DNA from: Pantoea sp. WMus005 | GTDB lineage: Bacteria > Pseudomonadota > Gammaproteobacteria > Enterobacterales > Enterobacteriaceae | Length of the DNA: 64,000 nucleotides | Direction of reading: 5' to 3' | Assembly (NCBI RefSeq): GCF_013415305.1 | Contig: NZ_JACBXU010000001.1 | Location: forward strand, 1,860,001-1,924,000 | Shown: piece by piece, positions 9,167-18,888 of the stretch | Position numbering within the stretch: position 1 is the first letter of the stretch | Layout of the letters: each line of letters opens with the position of its first letter | The notes under the pieces: model-generated | Databases searched by the model: none | What the model was told of the DNA's origin: nothing | The model's input: the letters and a program-made list of their open reading frames with translations, nothing else | Position numbers and translations under genes: made by a program

Positions 9167-9285
9167 AACTTTCGCCGCATTTTCGCGACAGGATACGTTA
9201 AAATACAATCCAGATTTTGACGTAAGTCATCCGCGCGGGCTTAGCGATTAGAGCCACGCCACGCGAACGGGTATTAAGGAGAAGT

Positions 9286-10209
9286 ATGAATCGCACACTG
9301 GCCGATCTTGATCGCGTTGTGGCACTGGGAGGCGGGCACGGTCTGGGGCGCGTCATGTCTGCGCTTTCCCCGCTTGGCTCGCGTCTCACCGGTATCGTCA
9401 CCACCACCGACAACGGCGGATCAACCGGCCGTATTCGTCGCTCCGAAGGCGGCATCGCCTGGGGCGACATGCGTAACTGCCTTAATCAACTGATTGCGGA
9501 ACCCAGCGTTGCCTCCGCGATGTTCGAGTATCGCTTTGCCGGTAACGGTGAACTGGCCGGACATAACCTCGGTAACCTGATGCTGCGGGCACTGGATCAT
9601 CTTAGCGTCCGCCCGCTGGAAGCGATCAACATTATCCGTAACCTTCTGAAAGTGGATGCCTTTTTAATTCCGATGTCAGAGCAGCCGGTGGATCTGGTGG
9701 CGATGGATGCCGAGGGCAACATGGTTTACGGCGAAACCGCGATTGATGAGATGAAACAGCCGCCGCAGGAGCTGATGCTGCACCCCAACGTGCAGCCCAC
9801 GCGGGAAGCACTGCAGGCGATTGGTGAAGCGGATCTGATTCTGATTGGGCCAGGCAGCTTTTATACCAGCCTGATGCCGATTCTGCTGATGGAAGAGATG
9901 GCGCAGGCACTGCGTCGCACGCCCGCCACCATGGTCTTTATCGGCAATCTGGGCCGCGAACTCAGCCCCGCCGCCGCCAGTCTCTCGGTCGCTGACAAGC
10001 TTCACATGATGGAGCGTTACATCGGCAAGCGTGTCGTCGATGCGCTGGTCGTCAGTCCGGCCGTGGATACACGGGGGATTGAAAACCGGCTCATTGTCCG
10101 TGAACCGCTGGAAGCCGCCGACATCAAATATCGTCACGACCGCCAGCTGTTAAGGGTAGCGCTGGAACACGCCATTCAGGGCTTTAACGGCGCTACGAGG
10201 CCGCAATAA
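9286..10209 (+). CDS. yvcK: YvcK-family protein (gluconeogenesis factor, YbhK)
   Basis: This 307-residue protein of the CofD/YvcK fold has the glycine-rich [28 protein letters not shown], and the nucleotide-sugar-binding-like [14 protein letters not shown]. In Bacillus, YvcK is needed for growth on gluconeogenic carbon and binds UDP-sugars; the enterobacterial role (YbhK) is less defined. A good AAGGAG Shine-Dalgarno precedes the ATG. It is divergent from moaA, as in E. coli. Its last 17 bases overlap the 3' end of uvrB on the opposite strand. Confidence 0.92.
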   Translation: MNRTLADLDRVVALGGGHGLGRVMSALSPLGSRLTGIVTTTDNGGSTGRIRRSEGGIAWGDMRNCLNQLIAEPSVASAMFEYRFAGNGELAGHNLGNLMLRALDHLSVRPLEAINIIRNLLKVDAFLIPMSEQPVDLVAMDAEGNMVYGETAIDEMKQPPQELMLHPNVQPTREALQAIGEADLILIGPGSFYTSLMPILLMEEMAQALRRTPATMVFIGNLGRELSPAAASLSVADKLHMMERYIGKRVVDALVVSPAVDTRGIENRLIVREPLEAADIKYRHDRQLLRVALEHAIQGFNGATRPQ

Positions 10210-12214
10210 ACAGCGTACGTAGCTCATGCAGCTGATCGCGTACATTGGCCGCCTGTTCGAACTCCAGGTTCTGCGCATGCTGCTGCATCTGCCCTTCCAG
10301 TTCGTGGATCTTTTTCTGCAGAGCCTGCGGCGTTAAAAGCTGGAAATCGGCCAGCGCCTGGGCTTCGCCAGGACGGGCCGGTTTCGCTTTGCCGCGGGTT
10401 TTCACCACGTTTTTGCCCAGTTCCAGAATATCGGTGATCTTCTTATTCAGGCCCTGCGGCACAATGCCATTCTGTTCGTTGTGCAGCTGCTGCTTCTCGC
10501 GGCGGCGTTCGGTCTCTTCAATGGCGCGCGCCATCGACGGCGTGATTTTATCGCCATAGAGAATCGCCTTACCGTTGATGTTACGCGCCGCACGACCGAT
10601 GGTCTGAATCAGCGATCGTTCGGAACGCAGGAAGCCCTCTTTATCCGCATCCAGAATCGCCACCAGCGATACTTCCGGCATATCCAGTCCCTCACGCAGT
10701 AAGTTAATGCCCACCAGCACATCAAACTCACCCAGACGTAAGTCGCGGATAATCTCCATACGCTCTACCGTGTCGATGTCGGAGTGCAGATAACGCACCT
10801 TCTCGCCATGCTCAACCAGATACTCGGTGAGATCTTCCGCCATGCGTTTGGTCAGCACCGTCACCAGCACACGCTCATTGATCGCCACGCGCTGACGGAT
10901 TTCCGACAGCAGATCGTCGACCTGGGTGCCGACCGGACGCACTTCGATGATCGGATCCAGCAGGCCGGTAGGTCGCACCACCTGATCGACCACTTCGTCG
11001 CCCGATTTTTCCAGCTCATATTTGCCCGGCGTTGCCGAGACATAGATGGTCTGTGGTGCCAGCGCCTCAAACTCTTCAAACTTCATCGGACGGTTATCCA
11101 GCGCCGACGGCAGGCGGAAACCATACTCCACCAGCGTCTCTTTACGCGCACGGTCGCCTTTGTACATACCGCCAATCTGCGGAATGGTGACGTGTGACTC
11201 ATCCACCACCAGCAGGCCATCGGCGGGCAAATAGTCAAACAGCGTCGGCGGCGCTTCGCCCGGTCCGCGTGCGGAGAGGTAACGTGAGTAGTTCTCGATG
11301 CCGGAGCAGTAGCCCAGCTCACTCATCATCTCCAGATCAAACTGGGTACGCTGCGTAATACGCTGCTCTTCCAGCAGCTTATTGTTCTCCAGTAGCACCC
11401 GGCGACGGTCCGCCAGCTCCACTTTGATATCTTCCATCGCCTGCAGAATGCGCTCACGCGGCGTCACGTAGTGCGTCTTGGGGTAGATGGTAAAGCGCGG
11501 CACCACCGAATCGATCTGGCCGGTCAGCGGGTCAAAGAGTGAGAGACGTTCAACCTCCTGGTCAAACAACTCGACGCGCAGCGCAATATCGTCCGACTCT
11601 GCCGGGAAGATATCGATCACTTCACCACGCACGCGGAAGGTGCCGCGCTGGAACGCCTGGTCGTTACGGGTGTATTGCAGTTCTGAGAGGCGGCGCAGAA
11701 TGCTGCGCTGATCGATAATCATGCCACGTGTCAGATGCAGCATCATTTTCAGATAGAGATCGGGATCGCCCAGACCGTAGATTGCCGAAACCGACGCCAC
11801 CACGATAACGTCGCGTCGCTCCAGCAGTGCTTTGGTGGCCGACAGACGCATCTGCTCGATATGTTCGTTCACCGACGCATCCTTTTCGATAAAGGTGTCG
11901 GAGCTCGGCACATAGGCTTCAGGCTGATAATAGTCGTAGTAAGAGACGAAAAACTCGACGGCATTATCCGGGAAGAACTCTTTCATCTCGCCGTAGAGCT
12001 GAGCGGCCAGGGTCTTGTTCGGTGCCAGCACCATCGTCGGGCGGTTGAGGTCGGCAATGACGTTGGCGACGGTGAATGTTTTACCGGATCCGGTTACGCC
12101 TAATAAGGTTTGATGGGCCAGTCCATCCTCCAGCCCCTCTTCCAGGCGACGAATCGCCTCAGGCTGGTCGCCCGAAGGTTTAAAGGCGGAATTCAGTTTA
12201 AAAGCTTTGGTCAT
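10193..12214 (-). CDS. uvrB: UvrABC excision nuclease subunit B
   Basis: This 673-residue DNA-damage-verification helicase of nucleotide excision repair has the same length as E. coli UvrB. Motifs are Walker A GVTGSGKT, the damage-probing beta-hairpin region [19 protein letters not shown], helicase motif DESHVT, motif [11 protein letters not shown], and the C-terminal UvrC-binding coiled region around [17 protein letters not shown]. UvrA loads it and UvrC cuts on either side. A LexA box lies 77 bp upstream of the start, so it is SOS-induced. Confidence 0.98.
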   Translation of the reverse strand: MTKAFKLNSAFKPSGDQPEAIRRLEEGLEDGLAHQTLLGVTGSGKTFTVANVIADLNRPTMVLAPNKTLAAQLYGEMKEFFPDNAVEFFVSYYDYYQPEAYVPSSDTFIEKDASVNEHIEQMRLSATKALLERRDVIVVASVSAIYGLGDPDLYLKMMLHLTRGMIIDQRSILRRLSELQYTRNDQAFQRGTFRVRGEVIDIFPAESDDIALRVELFDQEVERLSLFDPLTGQIDSVVPRFTIYPKTHYVTPRERILQAMEDIKVELADRRRVLLENNKLLEEQRITQRTQFDLEMMSELGYCSGIENYSRYLSARGPGEAPPTLFDYLPADGLLVVDESHVTIPQIGGMYKGDRARKETLVEYGFRLPSALDNRPMKFEEFEALAPQTIYVSATPGKYELEKSGDEVVDQVVRPTGLLDPIIEVRPVGTQVDDLLSEIRQRVAINERVLVTVLTKRMAEDLTEYLVEHGEKVRYLHSDIDTVERMEIIRDLRLGEFDVLVGINLLREGLDMPEVSLVAILDADKEGFLRSERSLIQTIGRAARNINGKAILYGDKITPSMARAIEETERRREKQQLHNEQNGIVPQGLNKKITDILELGKNVVKTRGKAKPARPGEAQALADFQLLTPQALQKKIHELEGQMQQHAQNLEFEQAANVRDQLHELRTLFIAAS

Positions 12215-12290
12215 GAATGCAGTTCCTGCTGGAGAAGTCGGCGGGCAGGCACTTATTTTACTCTGCTATGGTGATTTTGCCAGAAAATAA

Positions 12291-12310
12291 TACTGGATAT
12301 AAAAACAGTA
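12291..12310 (-). promoter_or_regulatory. LexA (SOS) box for uvrB
   Basis: The 20-bp element TACTGGATATAAAAACAGTA reads TACTGTTTTTATATCCAGTA on the minus strand. It matches the LexA consensus TACTGT(AT)4ACAGTA-type palindrome with CTG and CAG ends ten bases apart. It sits in the uvrB promoter region, as in E. coli. Confidence 0.9.
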
Positions 12311-12601
12311 TTAATGCACTCTTATAGCCAGCATTGTGAGACTTCCGACACAGGCGATGTGACAGCGATAGCGAAAAATGCGTTGCGCAATGTTATCCCC
12401 AGACCGGGATCTGATTTAACATTTGTCAATAGAGCGTCACAAAATTACAGTTCGGTTACCTGGCAGATAATTCGCAGGCTTGTTTTTTAATAAACAATTG
12501 ATTTTATTGAGTTAAGCCTATAAGGCCAGATTCTCGTCATTATGTTACCAGGCCGCGTATTTCCTCGCTTCCAACTGGTTTTCATTACCTAATGCACAAG
12601 G

Positions 12602-12659
12602 TTATCCACAGGAATGGTGGATAAGTGATGGCAGCCCCGCCGCCATCAGCTGTGTATAA
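12602..12659. other. DnaA-box cluster, candidate DARS1
   Basis: Three DnaA-box-like nonamers lie within 58 bp. TTATCCACA (12602-12610, plus) is a perfect box. TTATCCACC (12616-12624, minus) has one mismatch, and TTATACACA (12651-12659, minus) fits TTATNCACA. E. coli DARS1, a site that regenerates ATP-DnaA, is in the bioD-uvrB intergenic region and has a three-box core. Here the same interval, upstream of uvrB on the bioD side, holds the cluster. Position and box content support homology; the function is inferred. Confidence 0.65.
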
Positions 12660-12851
12660 TTTTTCCCTGCCCCTCCCTCACCGTGAAAATAATTTTTTTT
12701 GCGTTAAATTTCGCGTCAGCTGCTCACGGATTATTCTGCATTTTTAATCTGTCACCTCATGCAGCACGCAAATTCCAGCCATTCCACTAACATTCTTAAT
12801 CAGACTTATTGCCTCTTAACAGCACGTCTGCACCAGAAACAGTGCCCTGAG

Positions 12852-12866
12852 GCACTGCAAAAGTGC
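12852..12866 (+). promoter_or_regulatory. Candidate NtrC enhancer site
   Basis: GCACTGCAAAAGTGC has the half-sites and spacing (GCAC-N7-GTGC) of NtrC sites such as those at glnA. A second, imperfect pair with an eight-base spacer lies at 12830-12845. The site is centred about 128 bp upstream of the start point predicted from the sigma-54 element at 12961-12976, a normal enhancer distance. The assignment is by pattern only. Confidence 0.45.
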
Positions 12867-12960
12867 AGCGGTGTGACCACCCTGAGGAATTGATAAGTTT
12901 TTCTCACCTTTTATTCCATAAACCCCGCATTCTGGCAGGCATCAGGACCGTTTTTAAATC

Positions 12961-12976
12961 TGGCCTGGGAATTGCA
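12961..12976 (+). promoter_or_regulatory. Candidate sigma-54 promoter
   Basis: TGGCCTGGGAATTGCA matches the sigma-54 consensus TGGCACG-N4-TTGCW with GG and GC at exact -24/-12 spacing; two consensus positions differ. It points at the ABC ATPase gene, whose ATG is 131 bp downstream. About half an occurrence of a pattern this loose is expected by chance in a window this long, so the weight comes from the upstream NtrC-like site. Confidence 0.5.
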
Positions 12977-13106
12977 GGACTTACTGGCGTCACCGCGCTT
13001 TACGCGCACTGTGCTGCAATGGCGAGGCTGCTATTGTTGATGACTTGTTTGCCAGACGACAGAGAGCGGAAGCAATCAGGCTAATGATCGGGAAGGAGAG
13101 TGTCAG

Positions 13107-13829
13107 ATGCTGAGTCTACGTTCGGTAAATCAATTTTATGGTCAGAACCATATTCTGTGGGATGTGGACCTGGATCTGTCGCCTGGTACCTGCACCGGCG
13201 TTCTGGGCCGCCATGGCATGGGTAAAACCACGCTGGTGAACTGCATCATGGGCAGACTGCCCATTAACAGCGGCTCCATATCCTGGAAAGAGAATGGCTC
13301 TCCGCCGGAAGATCTGCTGCTGCAACCCGCTGAACAGCGGGCGCAGATGGGGATTGGCTATGTGCCGCAAGGCCGCCATATTTTTACCCAGATGAGCGTG
13401 GAAGATAACCTGCTGATTGCCCTGCTGGCAGGTGCCAGCCAGCGCGATCGCCATCGCGCCATTCCCGAAATGGTGTTCGATCTGTTCCCGGCACTCTATT
13501 CACTGCGCCAGCAGCGCAGCGGCGATCTGCCAATCGATCAGCAGCAACAGCTGGCCCTGGCGCGCGCACTGGTACTGCAACCCAAACTGCTGATCCTGGA
13601 TGAACCGACTGATGGAATGTCGCCGTGGCTGGAAGAGGAGATGGGCAACCTGATCCGCCGCCTCAATCTTGACTACGGGCTGACCATCCTGCTGCTGGAG
13701 CAGCGACTGTCGCTGATCCGTCGCGTGGCGGATTATTTCCTGCTGCTGCACCGCGGCCGCAATGTGGCGCAGGGCAGTATGGAACAGCTCGACGACCATA
13801 CTGTGGATAAGTGGCTGACGGTAGCCTGA
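13107..13829 (+). CDS. Orphan UrtE/LivF-like ABC transporter ATP-binding protein
   Basis: This 240-residue ABC ATPase is most like UrtE, the urea-transporter ATPase, or LivF: it begins LRSVNQFYGQNHILWDVDL and has GIGYVPQGRHIFTQMSVEDNLL and LLILDEPTDGM. Walker A is GRHGMGKTT, Walker B is intact, and the H-loop position is EQ, as in LivF-type proteins. The ABC signature, normally LSGGQ, reads LPIDQ at residues 141-145. No permease or binding-protein gene is adjacent. The Shine-Dalgarno AAGGAG is good. It lies between bioD (convergent) and the DARS1-like sites, where E. coli has nothing. The substrate is unknown; urea is a guess from similarity. Confidence 0.75.
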   Translation: MLSLRSVNQFYGQNHILWDVDLDLSPGTCTGVLGRHGMGKTTLVNCIMGRLPINSGSISWKENGSPPEDLLLQPAEQRAQMGIGYVPQGRHIFTQMSVEDNLLIALLAGASQRDRHRAIPEMVFDLFPALYSLRQQRSGDLPIDQQQQLALARALVLQPKLLILDEPTDGMSPWLEEEMGNLIRRLNLDYGLTILLLEQRLSLIRRVADYFLLLHRGRNVAQGSMEQLDDHTVDKWLTVA

Positions 13830-13832
13830 GGC

Positions 13833-14504
13833 TCACGCCGGGAGCGTCAGGTAGTGACCACAGGACGCCTGCTGCGCCGCATCGGTAAGATACGGAATCG
13901 TGCCCAGGCAGGGCACAGGCAGTCGGTTTTTCAGGCTGGTGAGATACTCCGGATAGCGTTTTCCAGGCGGTTCGACGGTGTTGGCGATCCACCCCACCAG
14001 CGGCAGGCCACGCGCCCGCACCGCCTCTGCGGTGAGCATCGCGTGGTTGATGCAGCCGAGCTTAATCCCCACCACCAGAATGACGGGCAGCTTTTCGCTG
14101 ACCACCCAGTCCGCATAAGTGTGTGTCTCTGACAGCGGGGTGTACCAGCCGCCCGCGCCCTCAACCAGAATCCAGTCCGCCAGGGGTTCCAGCGCCGCCA
14201 GCCCCGCCGACAGCGCCAGATGCGTAATGGGCCGGCCCTCTTCGGCGCTGACGATGTGCGGCGAGGTCGGTTCCATAAACGCCAGCGGATTGACCTGCTG
14301 ATAGGCTAACGGCACGCTGCTGAATCGCTGCAGCGCCAGCGCATCGCTGTTGCGAATCCCGTCTGGTGTCATCTCACATCCTGACGCAACCGGCTTATAG
14401 CCCGCACAGCGAAAGCCTGCTGCGGCTGCCGCCTGCAACAATGCGCCACTGGCGACAGTTTTACCGACCTCAGTGTCAGTGCCGGTAATAAAAAACCGTT
14501 TCAT
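13833..14504 (-). CDS. bioD: Dethiobiotin synthetase
   Basis: This 223-residue enzyme closes the ureido ring of dethiobiotin from 7,8-diaminopelargonate, CO2 and ATP. The P-loop is FITGTDTEVGKTVAS. KPVASGCE, the VEGAGGWYTPLSE catalytic segment, and GCINHAMLTAEA are family typical. It is the last gene of bioBFCD, overlapping the bioC stop by four bases. It ends three bases from the convergent ABC ATPase gene, with no hairpin terminator visible between them. Confidence 0.96.
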   Translation of the reverse strand: MKRFFITGTDTEVGKTVASGALLQAAAAAGFRCAGYKPVASGCEMTPDGIRNSDALALQRFSSVPLAYQQVNPLAFMEPTSPHIVSAEEGRPITHLALSAGLAALEPLADWILVEGAGGWYTPLSETHTYADWVVSEKLPVILVVGIKLGCINHAMLTAEAVRARGLPLVGWIANTVEPPGKRYPEYLTSLKNRLPVPCLGTIPYLTDAAQQASCGHYLTLPA

Positions 14505-15256
14505 GAAAGGGTAACTCCATAAATTAAATGGTAACTCAGGCGATAGCCGTGCCGATCGCGCGGCCAGTGCGCCTCTAACTGGTTAAGCCGCTGGCGGGTG
14601 ACTATCTGCCCGTCGCGGCCCTGATGCAGATGGGTCGCACCAATCCCCTTCAGGGATCGCATGGCGCTGAGCGCATCAGGAAAATGCAGGGTCACCACCT
14701 CTGAGCTGCAACACAGTTGCTCTGCCTGACAGGCCGCCGCAATCTGCGGCTCGCTGAGAAAGCGATTGGCATGCGGTAATGCATCCAGATGGGACCAGGC
14801 CTCATGAACCTCCTGTAGCGAACCGTCGCCCAGCGTGGAAAACAGCAGCGTGCCATCGGGCCGCAGCACCCGCCGGAACTGGCGCAGCGCGCCGGGCAGA
14901 TCCTCACTCCACTGCACCGCCAGGTTGCTCCATACCAGGTCGATGCTGTTATCTGCCAGCGGCAACGCGTCGATGTCGCCCGCCAGATAGTGCTGCGCCG
15001 CGTCGTTATCCCGCGCCTGTTGCAACATCTGCGGCGAGAGATCCAGTGCCGTCACCTGTTTGCCACGTTCGCGCCACAGCCTGCTATACCAGCCGGTGCC
15101 ACACCCGGCATCCAGCAGTTGCAACCCGCTGTGAACCGGTGCGCGAGCCAGCAGCGCATCGCCGCTGAGACGTTGCAGCGCCGCATGGGTGTCGTAATGG
15201 CTGGCCGCCCGGCCAAAGGCGCGCGCAACCGCCTGCTTATCAACCCGCAGCGTCAT
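14501..15256 (-). CDS. bioC: Malonyl-ACP O-methyltransferase BioC
   Basis: This SAM-dependent methyltransferase masks malonyl-ACP so that fatty-acid synthesis can build pimeloyl-ACP. The start at 15256 ([18 protein letters not shown]) has a GGAGG six bases upstream and gives 251 residues, the length of E. coli BioC; an earlier start would add eight unrelated residues. Visible features are the SAM-binding [27 protein letters not shown], the NLAVQW segment, and [16 protein letters not shown]. It overlaps the end of bioF by 17 bp. Confidence 0.95.
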   Translation of the reverse strand: MTLRVDKQAVARAFGRAASHYDTHAALQRLSGDALLARAPVHSGLQLLDAGCGTGWYSRLWRERGKQVTALDLSPQMLQQARDNDAAQHYLAGDIDALPLADNSIDLVWSNLAVQWSEDLPGALRQFRRVLRPDGTLLFSTLGDGSLQEVHEAWSHLDALPHANRFLSEPQIAAACQAEQLCCSSEVVTLHFPDALSAMRSLKGIGATHLHQGRDGQIVTRQRLNQLEAHWPRDRHGYRLSYHLIYGVTLS

Positions 15257-16391
15257 GCAGCGCCTCCAGCAACCTGTCAATGTCCTCAGCGCGATGTGCC
15301 GCCGTCAGGGTAATGCGTAGCCGTGCCGTTCCCGGCGGCACGGTCGGTGGCCGGATCGCGCTGACCCAGCAGCCCGCCTCTGCCAGCTGGGTTGAGAGCG
15401 CCATCGCATCGCTATTTTCGCCCACCAGCAGCGGCTGGATCGCGCTGGTGGAGTTCATCAGTTGCCAGGGCAGCGACGCCGCGCCCCGCCGGAAATGCTG
15501 GATGTTCTGCTGCAGTTGCTGGCGCAGTGCATCGCCCTGCTGAATCACCTGCAGCGCCGCCTGCAGCGCGACAGCCTGCGCGGCGGGCATCGCGGTGGAG
15601 TAGATCAGATGCCGGCTGAACTGCAGGAAATAGTCGGCGGTGTCCGCATCGCACAGCAGCGCGGCACCGCTGACGCCAAACGCTTTCCCAAAGGTGACCA
15701 CCAGCAGTTCCGGTTTAACGCCCTGCAGCCAGCAGCTGCCGCGCCCCTGCTCACCCACCACGCCGATGCCGTGCGCATCATCCACCAGCAGCCAGCCCTG
15801 CGCCTGCTGTGTCTGTTGTGCCAGTGCGGCCAGCGGCGCACTGTCGCCATCCATGCTGAAAATGCCCTCGGTCACCACCAGTGTCTCCCCCTCGCAGGGT
15901 GAGTCGAGTCTCGCCGCCAGGCTCTCCGGATCGTTGTGACTGAAACGGCGCAGCTGCGCCGGGCTGTGGCTGGCGGCATCGAGCAGCGAGGCATGGCTGA
16001 GTTTGTCGGCCAGGATGCGATCGTTTTTCTCGCCCAGCAGATGAATTACCGCCTGATTAGCCGCAAAGCCGGAGATAAAGAGCAGCGCACGGTCATAGCC
16101 GAGCCAGTCGGCCAGCTGCGCTTCAAGATCGGCGTGCTGACGGTGATAACCGGTGACATGCCCTGAAGCGCCCGCCCCCGCGCCCGCCAGCGCCGCGCCC
16201 TGCTGCCAGCCCGCAATCACCGCAGGATGGCGGGTTAAGCCGAGATAATCATTGCTGGAGAAGTGGAGATAGCGGCGGCCGCCGCTCTGCAGCGTGCGGG
16301 TGGATTGCTGATCGATGATCCGACGCTGCCGCCAGCCATCGACCGCACGACGCTGCGCCAGCCCCTGCTGAAGTCGTTGCTGCCAGCTCAT
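15240..16391 (-). CDS. bioF: 8-amino-7-oxononanoate synthase
   Basis: This 383-residue PLP enzyme condenses pimeloyl-ACP with alanine. Motifs are [13 protein letters not shown], the DDAHGIGV segment that positions PLP, and the Schiff-base lysine in [13 protein letters not shown]. Length matches E. coli BioF (384). It overlaps the bioB stop by one base and runs 17 bp into bioC, consistent with translational coupling through bioBFCD. Confidence 0.96.
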   Translation of the reverse strand: MSWQQRLQQGLAQRRAVDGWRQRRIIDQQSTRTLQSGGRRYLHFSSNDYLGLTRHPAVIAGWQQGAALAGAGAGASGHVTGYHRQHADLEAQLADWLGYDRALLFISGFAANQAVIHLLGEKNDRILADKLSHASLLDAASHSPAQLRRFSHNDPESLAARLDSPCEGETLVVTEGIFSMDGDSAPLAALAQQTQQAQGWLLVDDAHGIGVVGEQGRGSCWLQGVKPELLVVTFGKAFGVSGAALLCDADTADYFLQFSRHLIYSTAMPAAQAVALQAALQVIQQGDALRQQLQQNIQHFRRGAASLPWQLMNSTSAIQPLLVGENSDAMALSTQLAEAGCWVSAIRPPTVPPGTARLRITLTAAHRAEDIDRLLEALHDAAG

Positions 16392-17422
16392 TACAGCGCC
16401 GCGTTGTAGAACTGTTCAGTGTCGGCATGGAACAGCTGCTCGCTGAGTTGTTCTTCCTGCTGCTGATCGCCGTGTTGGGTGTGGGTATGCTCCGGGTTCA
16501 GCCCCAGTTTGCGGAACAGCACGCGATCGTTATCCTCTTCCGGATTCGGCGTGGTCAGCAGTTTGCAGCCGTAGAAAATCGAGTTCGCTCCGGCCATAAA
16601 GCACATTGCCTGGGTCTGCTCGCTCATCTGTTCGCGGCCCGCAGAGAGACGTACATGCGAGGTCGGCATCATGATGCGCGCCACCGCGATGGTACGGATA
16701 AAATCGAACGGTTCGACATCATCGTTATCCGCCAGCGGCGTCCCTTTAACCTTCACCAGCATGTTGATCGGCACACTCTCCGGCGGCGTCGGCAGGTTCG
16801 CTAACTGCACCAGTAATCCGGCGCGGTCGTTCACGGTTTCGCCCAGACCAACGATGCCTCCCGAACAGACTTTGATCCCGGCGTCACGCACTTTGCCCAG
16901 CGTATCCAGACGTTCCTGATAGCTGCGGGTAGTAATAATGGAGCCGTAGAATTCCGGTGAGGTGTCGAGATTATGGTTGTAGTAATCGAGGCCCGCGCCC
17001 GCCAGTCGCTGTGCCTGTTGATCGCTGAGGGTGCCGAGCGTCATGCAGGTTTCCATCCCCATCGCCTTCACGCCTTCGACCATCTTTTCCAGGTATGGCA
17101 TATCGCGCTCGTGCGGATTTTTCCACGCGGCTCCCATGCAGAAACGGGTTGAACCGGCGGCTTTGGCCTGACGCGCGGAGGTCAGCACCTCCTCCACTTC
17201 CATCAGACGTTCCGACTCCAGGCCGGTCTTGTAGCGCGCGCTCTGCGGGCAATATTTGCAATCTTCCGGACAGGCGCCGGTTTTAATCGACAGCAGGGTA
17301 CTGACCTGCACCTGGCGCGGGTCGAAGTGCTGACGATGCACCTGTTGCGCCTGAAACATCAGTTCGAGAAAAGGGTGATCAAACAGCGCTTGCGCCTGTG
17401 CAATTGTCCAGCGTTGAGCCAT
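16391..17422 (-). CDS. bioB: Biotin synthase
   Basis: This 343-residue radical-SAM enzyme inserts sulfur into dethiobiotin. The SAM-cluster motif is [11 protein letters not shown] (CxxxCxxC). Other family segments are [30 protein letters not shown], and [22 protein letters not shown]. It is the first gene of the bioBFCD operon and diverges from bioA across the BirA operator, which is 49 bp upstream of the start. Confidence 0.97.
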   Translation of the reverse strand: MAQRWTIAQAQALFDHPFLELMFQAQQVHRQHFDPRQVQVSTLLSIKTGACPEDCKYCPQSARYKTGLESERLMEVEEVLTSARQAKAAGSTRFCMGAAWKNPHERDMPYLEKMVEGVKAMGMETCMTLGTLSDQQAQRLAGAGLDYYNHNLDTSPEFYGSIITTRSYQERLDTLGKVRDAGIKVCSGGIVGLGETVNDRAGLLVQLANLPTPPESVPINMLVKVKGTPLADNDDVEPFDFIRTIAVARIMMPTSHVRLSAGREQMSEQTQAMCFMAGANSIFYGCKLLTTPNPEEDNDRVLFRKLGLNPEHTHTQHGDQQQEEQLSEQLFHADTEQFYNAAL

Positions 17423-17470
17423 TACTTACTCCAGAAAAGGGTGTCATCCCGACAGAAAGCAGGGGTATAC

Positions 17471-17503
17471 TTGTAAACTATATTTTTTTATTTTGGTTTA
17501 CAA
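17471..17503. promoter_or_regulatory. BirA operator between bioB and bioA
   Basis: The inverted repeat TTGTAAACT (17471-17479) and GGTTTACAA (17495-17503) is separated by 15 bp of AT-rich sequence. It matches the E. coli bio operator, where biotinyl-AMP-loaded BirA represses both bioA and bioBFCD. The operator ends six bases before the bioA start codon. Confidence 0.92.
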
Positions 17504-17508
17504 CTCCG

Positions 17509-18813
17509 ATGACTACCCCTGTTTTTTCCTCAGATGATGCCCGTTTTGACCGCCAGCATATCTGGCATCCCTACACCTCCATGCAGGACCCGCTGCCCTG
17601 TTACCCGGTGGTGGCCGCGCAGGGTTTTCAGTTGCAGATGGCCGATGGCAGTGAGCTGGTGGATGGGATGTCATCGTGGTGGGCGGCGATCCACGGCTAT
17701 AACCATCCGCGCCTGAACCGGGCGCTGACGGAACAGGTGACGCAGATGTCGCACGTCATGTTTGGCGGGATTACCCATCCCGCGGCGGTGGCGCTCTGCC
17801 GTCAGTTAGTGGCAATGACACCCGACGCGCTGGAGTGCGTTTTCCTGGCCGATTCCGGCTCGGTGGCGGTGGAAGTATCGATGAAGATGGCGCTGCAGTA
17901 CTGGCTGGGACGGGGTGAAACGCGCCAGCAGTTCCTGACGCTGAAGCGCGGCTATCACGGCGACACCTTTGCGGCGATGTCGGTGTGCGATCCTGAAAAC
18001 TCGATGCACAGCCTGTGGCGCGGCTATCTTCCGGAGCACCACTTTGCGGCAGCCCCGGCCTGCGGCTTTGAAGATGAATGGGACGAGCGTGATTTCGATG
18101 ATTTCGCCCGGCGGATCGAAAAACATCACCGGCAACTGGCGGCGGTAATTCTGGAGCCAATTGTGCAGGGTGCGGGCGGGATGCGTTTCTATCATCCGCG
18201 CTATCTGCAGCAGGTGCGGGAAGCCTGCGACCGTTATGGCGTGCTGCTGATTGTGGATGAGATCGCCACCGGCTTTGGCCGCACCGGCAGACTCTTTGCC
18301 TGTGAACACGCGGGGATTACCCCGGATATACTTTGCGTCGGCAAAGCGCTGACTGGCGGCATGATGACACTGGCGGCGACTCTGACCACCCGCGACGTTG
18401 CCGACACCATCAGCCGCAGCGCGGCGGGCTGTTTTATGCATGGCCCGACTTTTATGGGCAATCCGCTGGCCTGCGCGGTCGCGGCAGAAAGCCTGACCAT
18501 GCTGACGGAAGGTCACTGGCAGCAGCAGGTGGCCGCAATTGAACAGCAACTGCGGGCTGAGTTGCTGCCGCTGCGCAGTTCACCGCAGGTGGCCGATGTG
18601 CGCGTGCTGGGCGCGATTGGCGTGGTGGAAACCCATCAGGCGGTCAACATGGCGGCACTGCAGCACTTCTTTGTTGAACAGGGCGTCTGGATCCGGCCAT
18701 TTGGTCGTCTGATCTACCTGATGCCACCCTATATCATCACGCCACAGGCGCTGAGTCAGCTGGTGCAGGCGATAGGCGGAGCGCTGGAACATTCACAACA
18801 TTTTGTCGCCTGA
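17509..18813 (+). CDS. bioA: Adenosylmethionine-8-amino-7-oxononanoate aminotransferase
   Basis: This PLP aminotransferase uses SAM as amino donor to make 7,8-diaminopelargonate. The start at 17509 (MTTPVFSSDDARFDRQHIWHPYTSM) gives 434 residues. A longer frame beginning at 17398 would run back through the operator into bioB and is rejected. Motifs are SSWWAAIHGYNHP, GSVAVEVSMKMA, DEIATGFGRTG, and the Schiff-base lysine in CVGKALTGGMM. No strong Shine-Dalgarno precedes the ATG because the operator occupies that space. It is divergent from bioBFCD. Confidence 0.96.
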   Translation: MTTPVFSSDDARFDRQHIWHPYTSMQDPLPCYPVVAAQGFQLQMADGSELVDGMSSWWAAIHGYNHPRLNRALTEQVTQMSHVMFGGITHPAAVALCRQLVAMTPDALECVFLADSGSVAVEVSMKMALQYWLGRGETRQQFLTLKRGYHGDTFAAMSVCDPENSMHSLWRGYLPEHHFAAAPACGFEDEWDERDFDDFARRIEKHHRQLAAVILEPIVQGAGGMRFYHPRYLQQVREACDRYGVLLIVDEIATGFGRTGRLFACEHAGITPDILCVGKALTGGMMTLAATLTTRDVADTISRSAAGCFMHGPTFMGNPLACAVAAESLTMLTEGHWQQQVAAIEQQLRAELLPLRSSPQVADVRVLGAIGVVETHQAVNMAALQHFFVEQGVWIRPFGRLIYLMPPYIITPQALSQLVQAIGGALEHSQHFVA

Positions 18814-18888
18814 AGCGGGCTGACTGCTGGCACTGATGGCGCTTTTGGTTATGATGAAAGGCTATTCATCGACAAGTGAGGAGATGTG

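Larger units (their letters stand above)
12311..13106. other. Gene-poor interval between uvrB and the ABC ATPase
   Basis: No credible coding region is visible in about 800 bp. The left part (12311-12601) is AT-rich and contains one near-match DnaA site (TTATCCCCA, 12393-12401) but nothing else I can name. The middle holds the DnaA-box cluster at 12602-12659. The right part holds palindromic GCAC/GTGC elements and a candidate sigma-54 promoter. A 73-codon frame at 12863-13084 resembles no protein and lacks a Shine-Dalgarno. Confidence 0.7.

Noticed and set aside
12863..13084. 73-codon plus-strand frame upstream of the ABC ATPase
   Set aside because: No resemblance to any family, no Shine-Dalgarno, and it overlaps the palindromes and candidate sigma-54 promoter.
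17398..17508. 37-codon N-terminal extension of bioA
   Set aside because: Would translate through the BirA operator and into bioB; the family start aligns at 17509.
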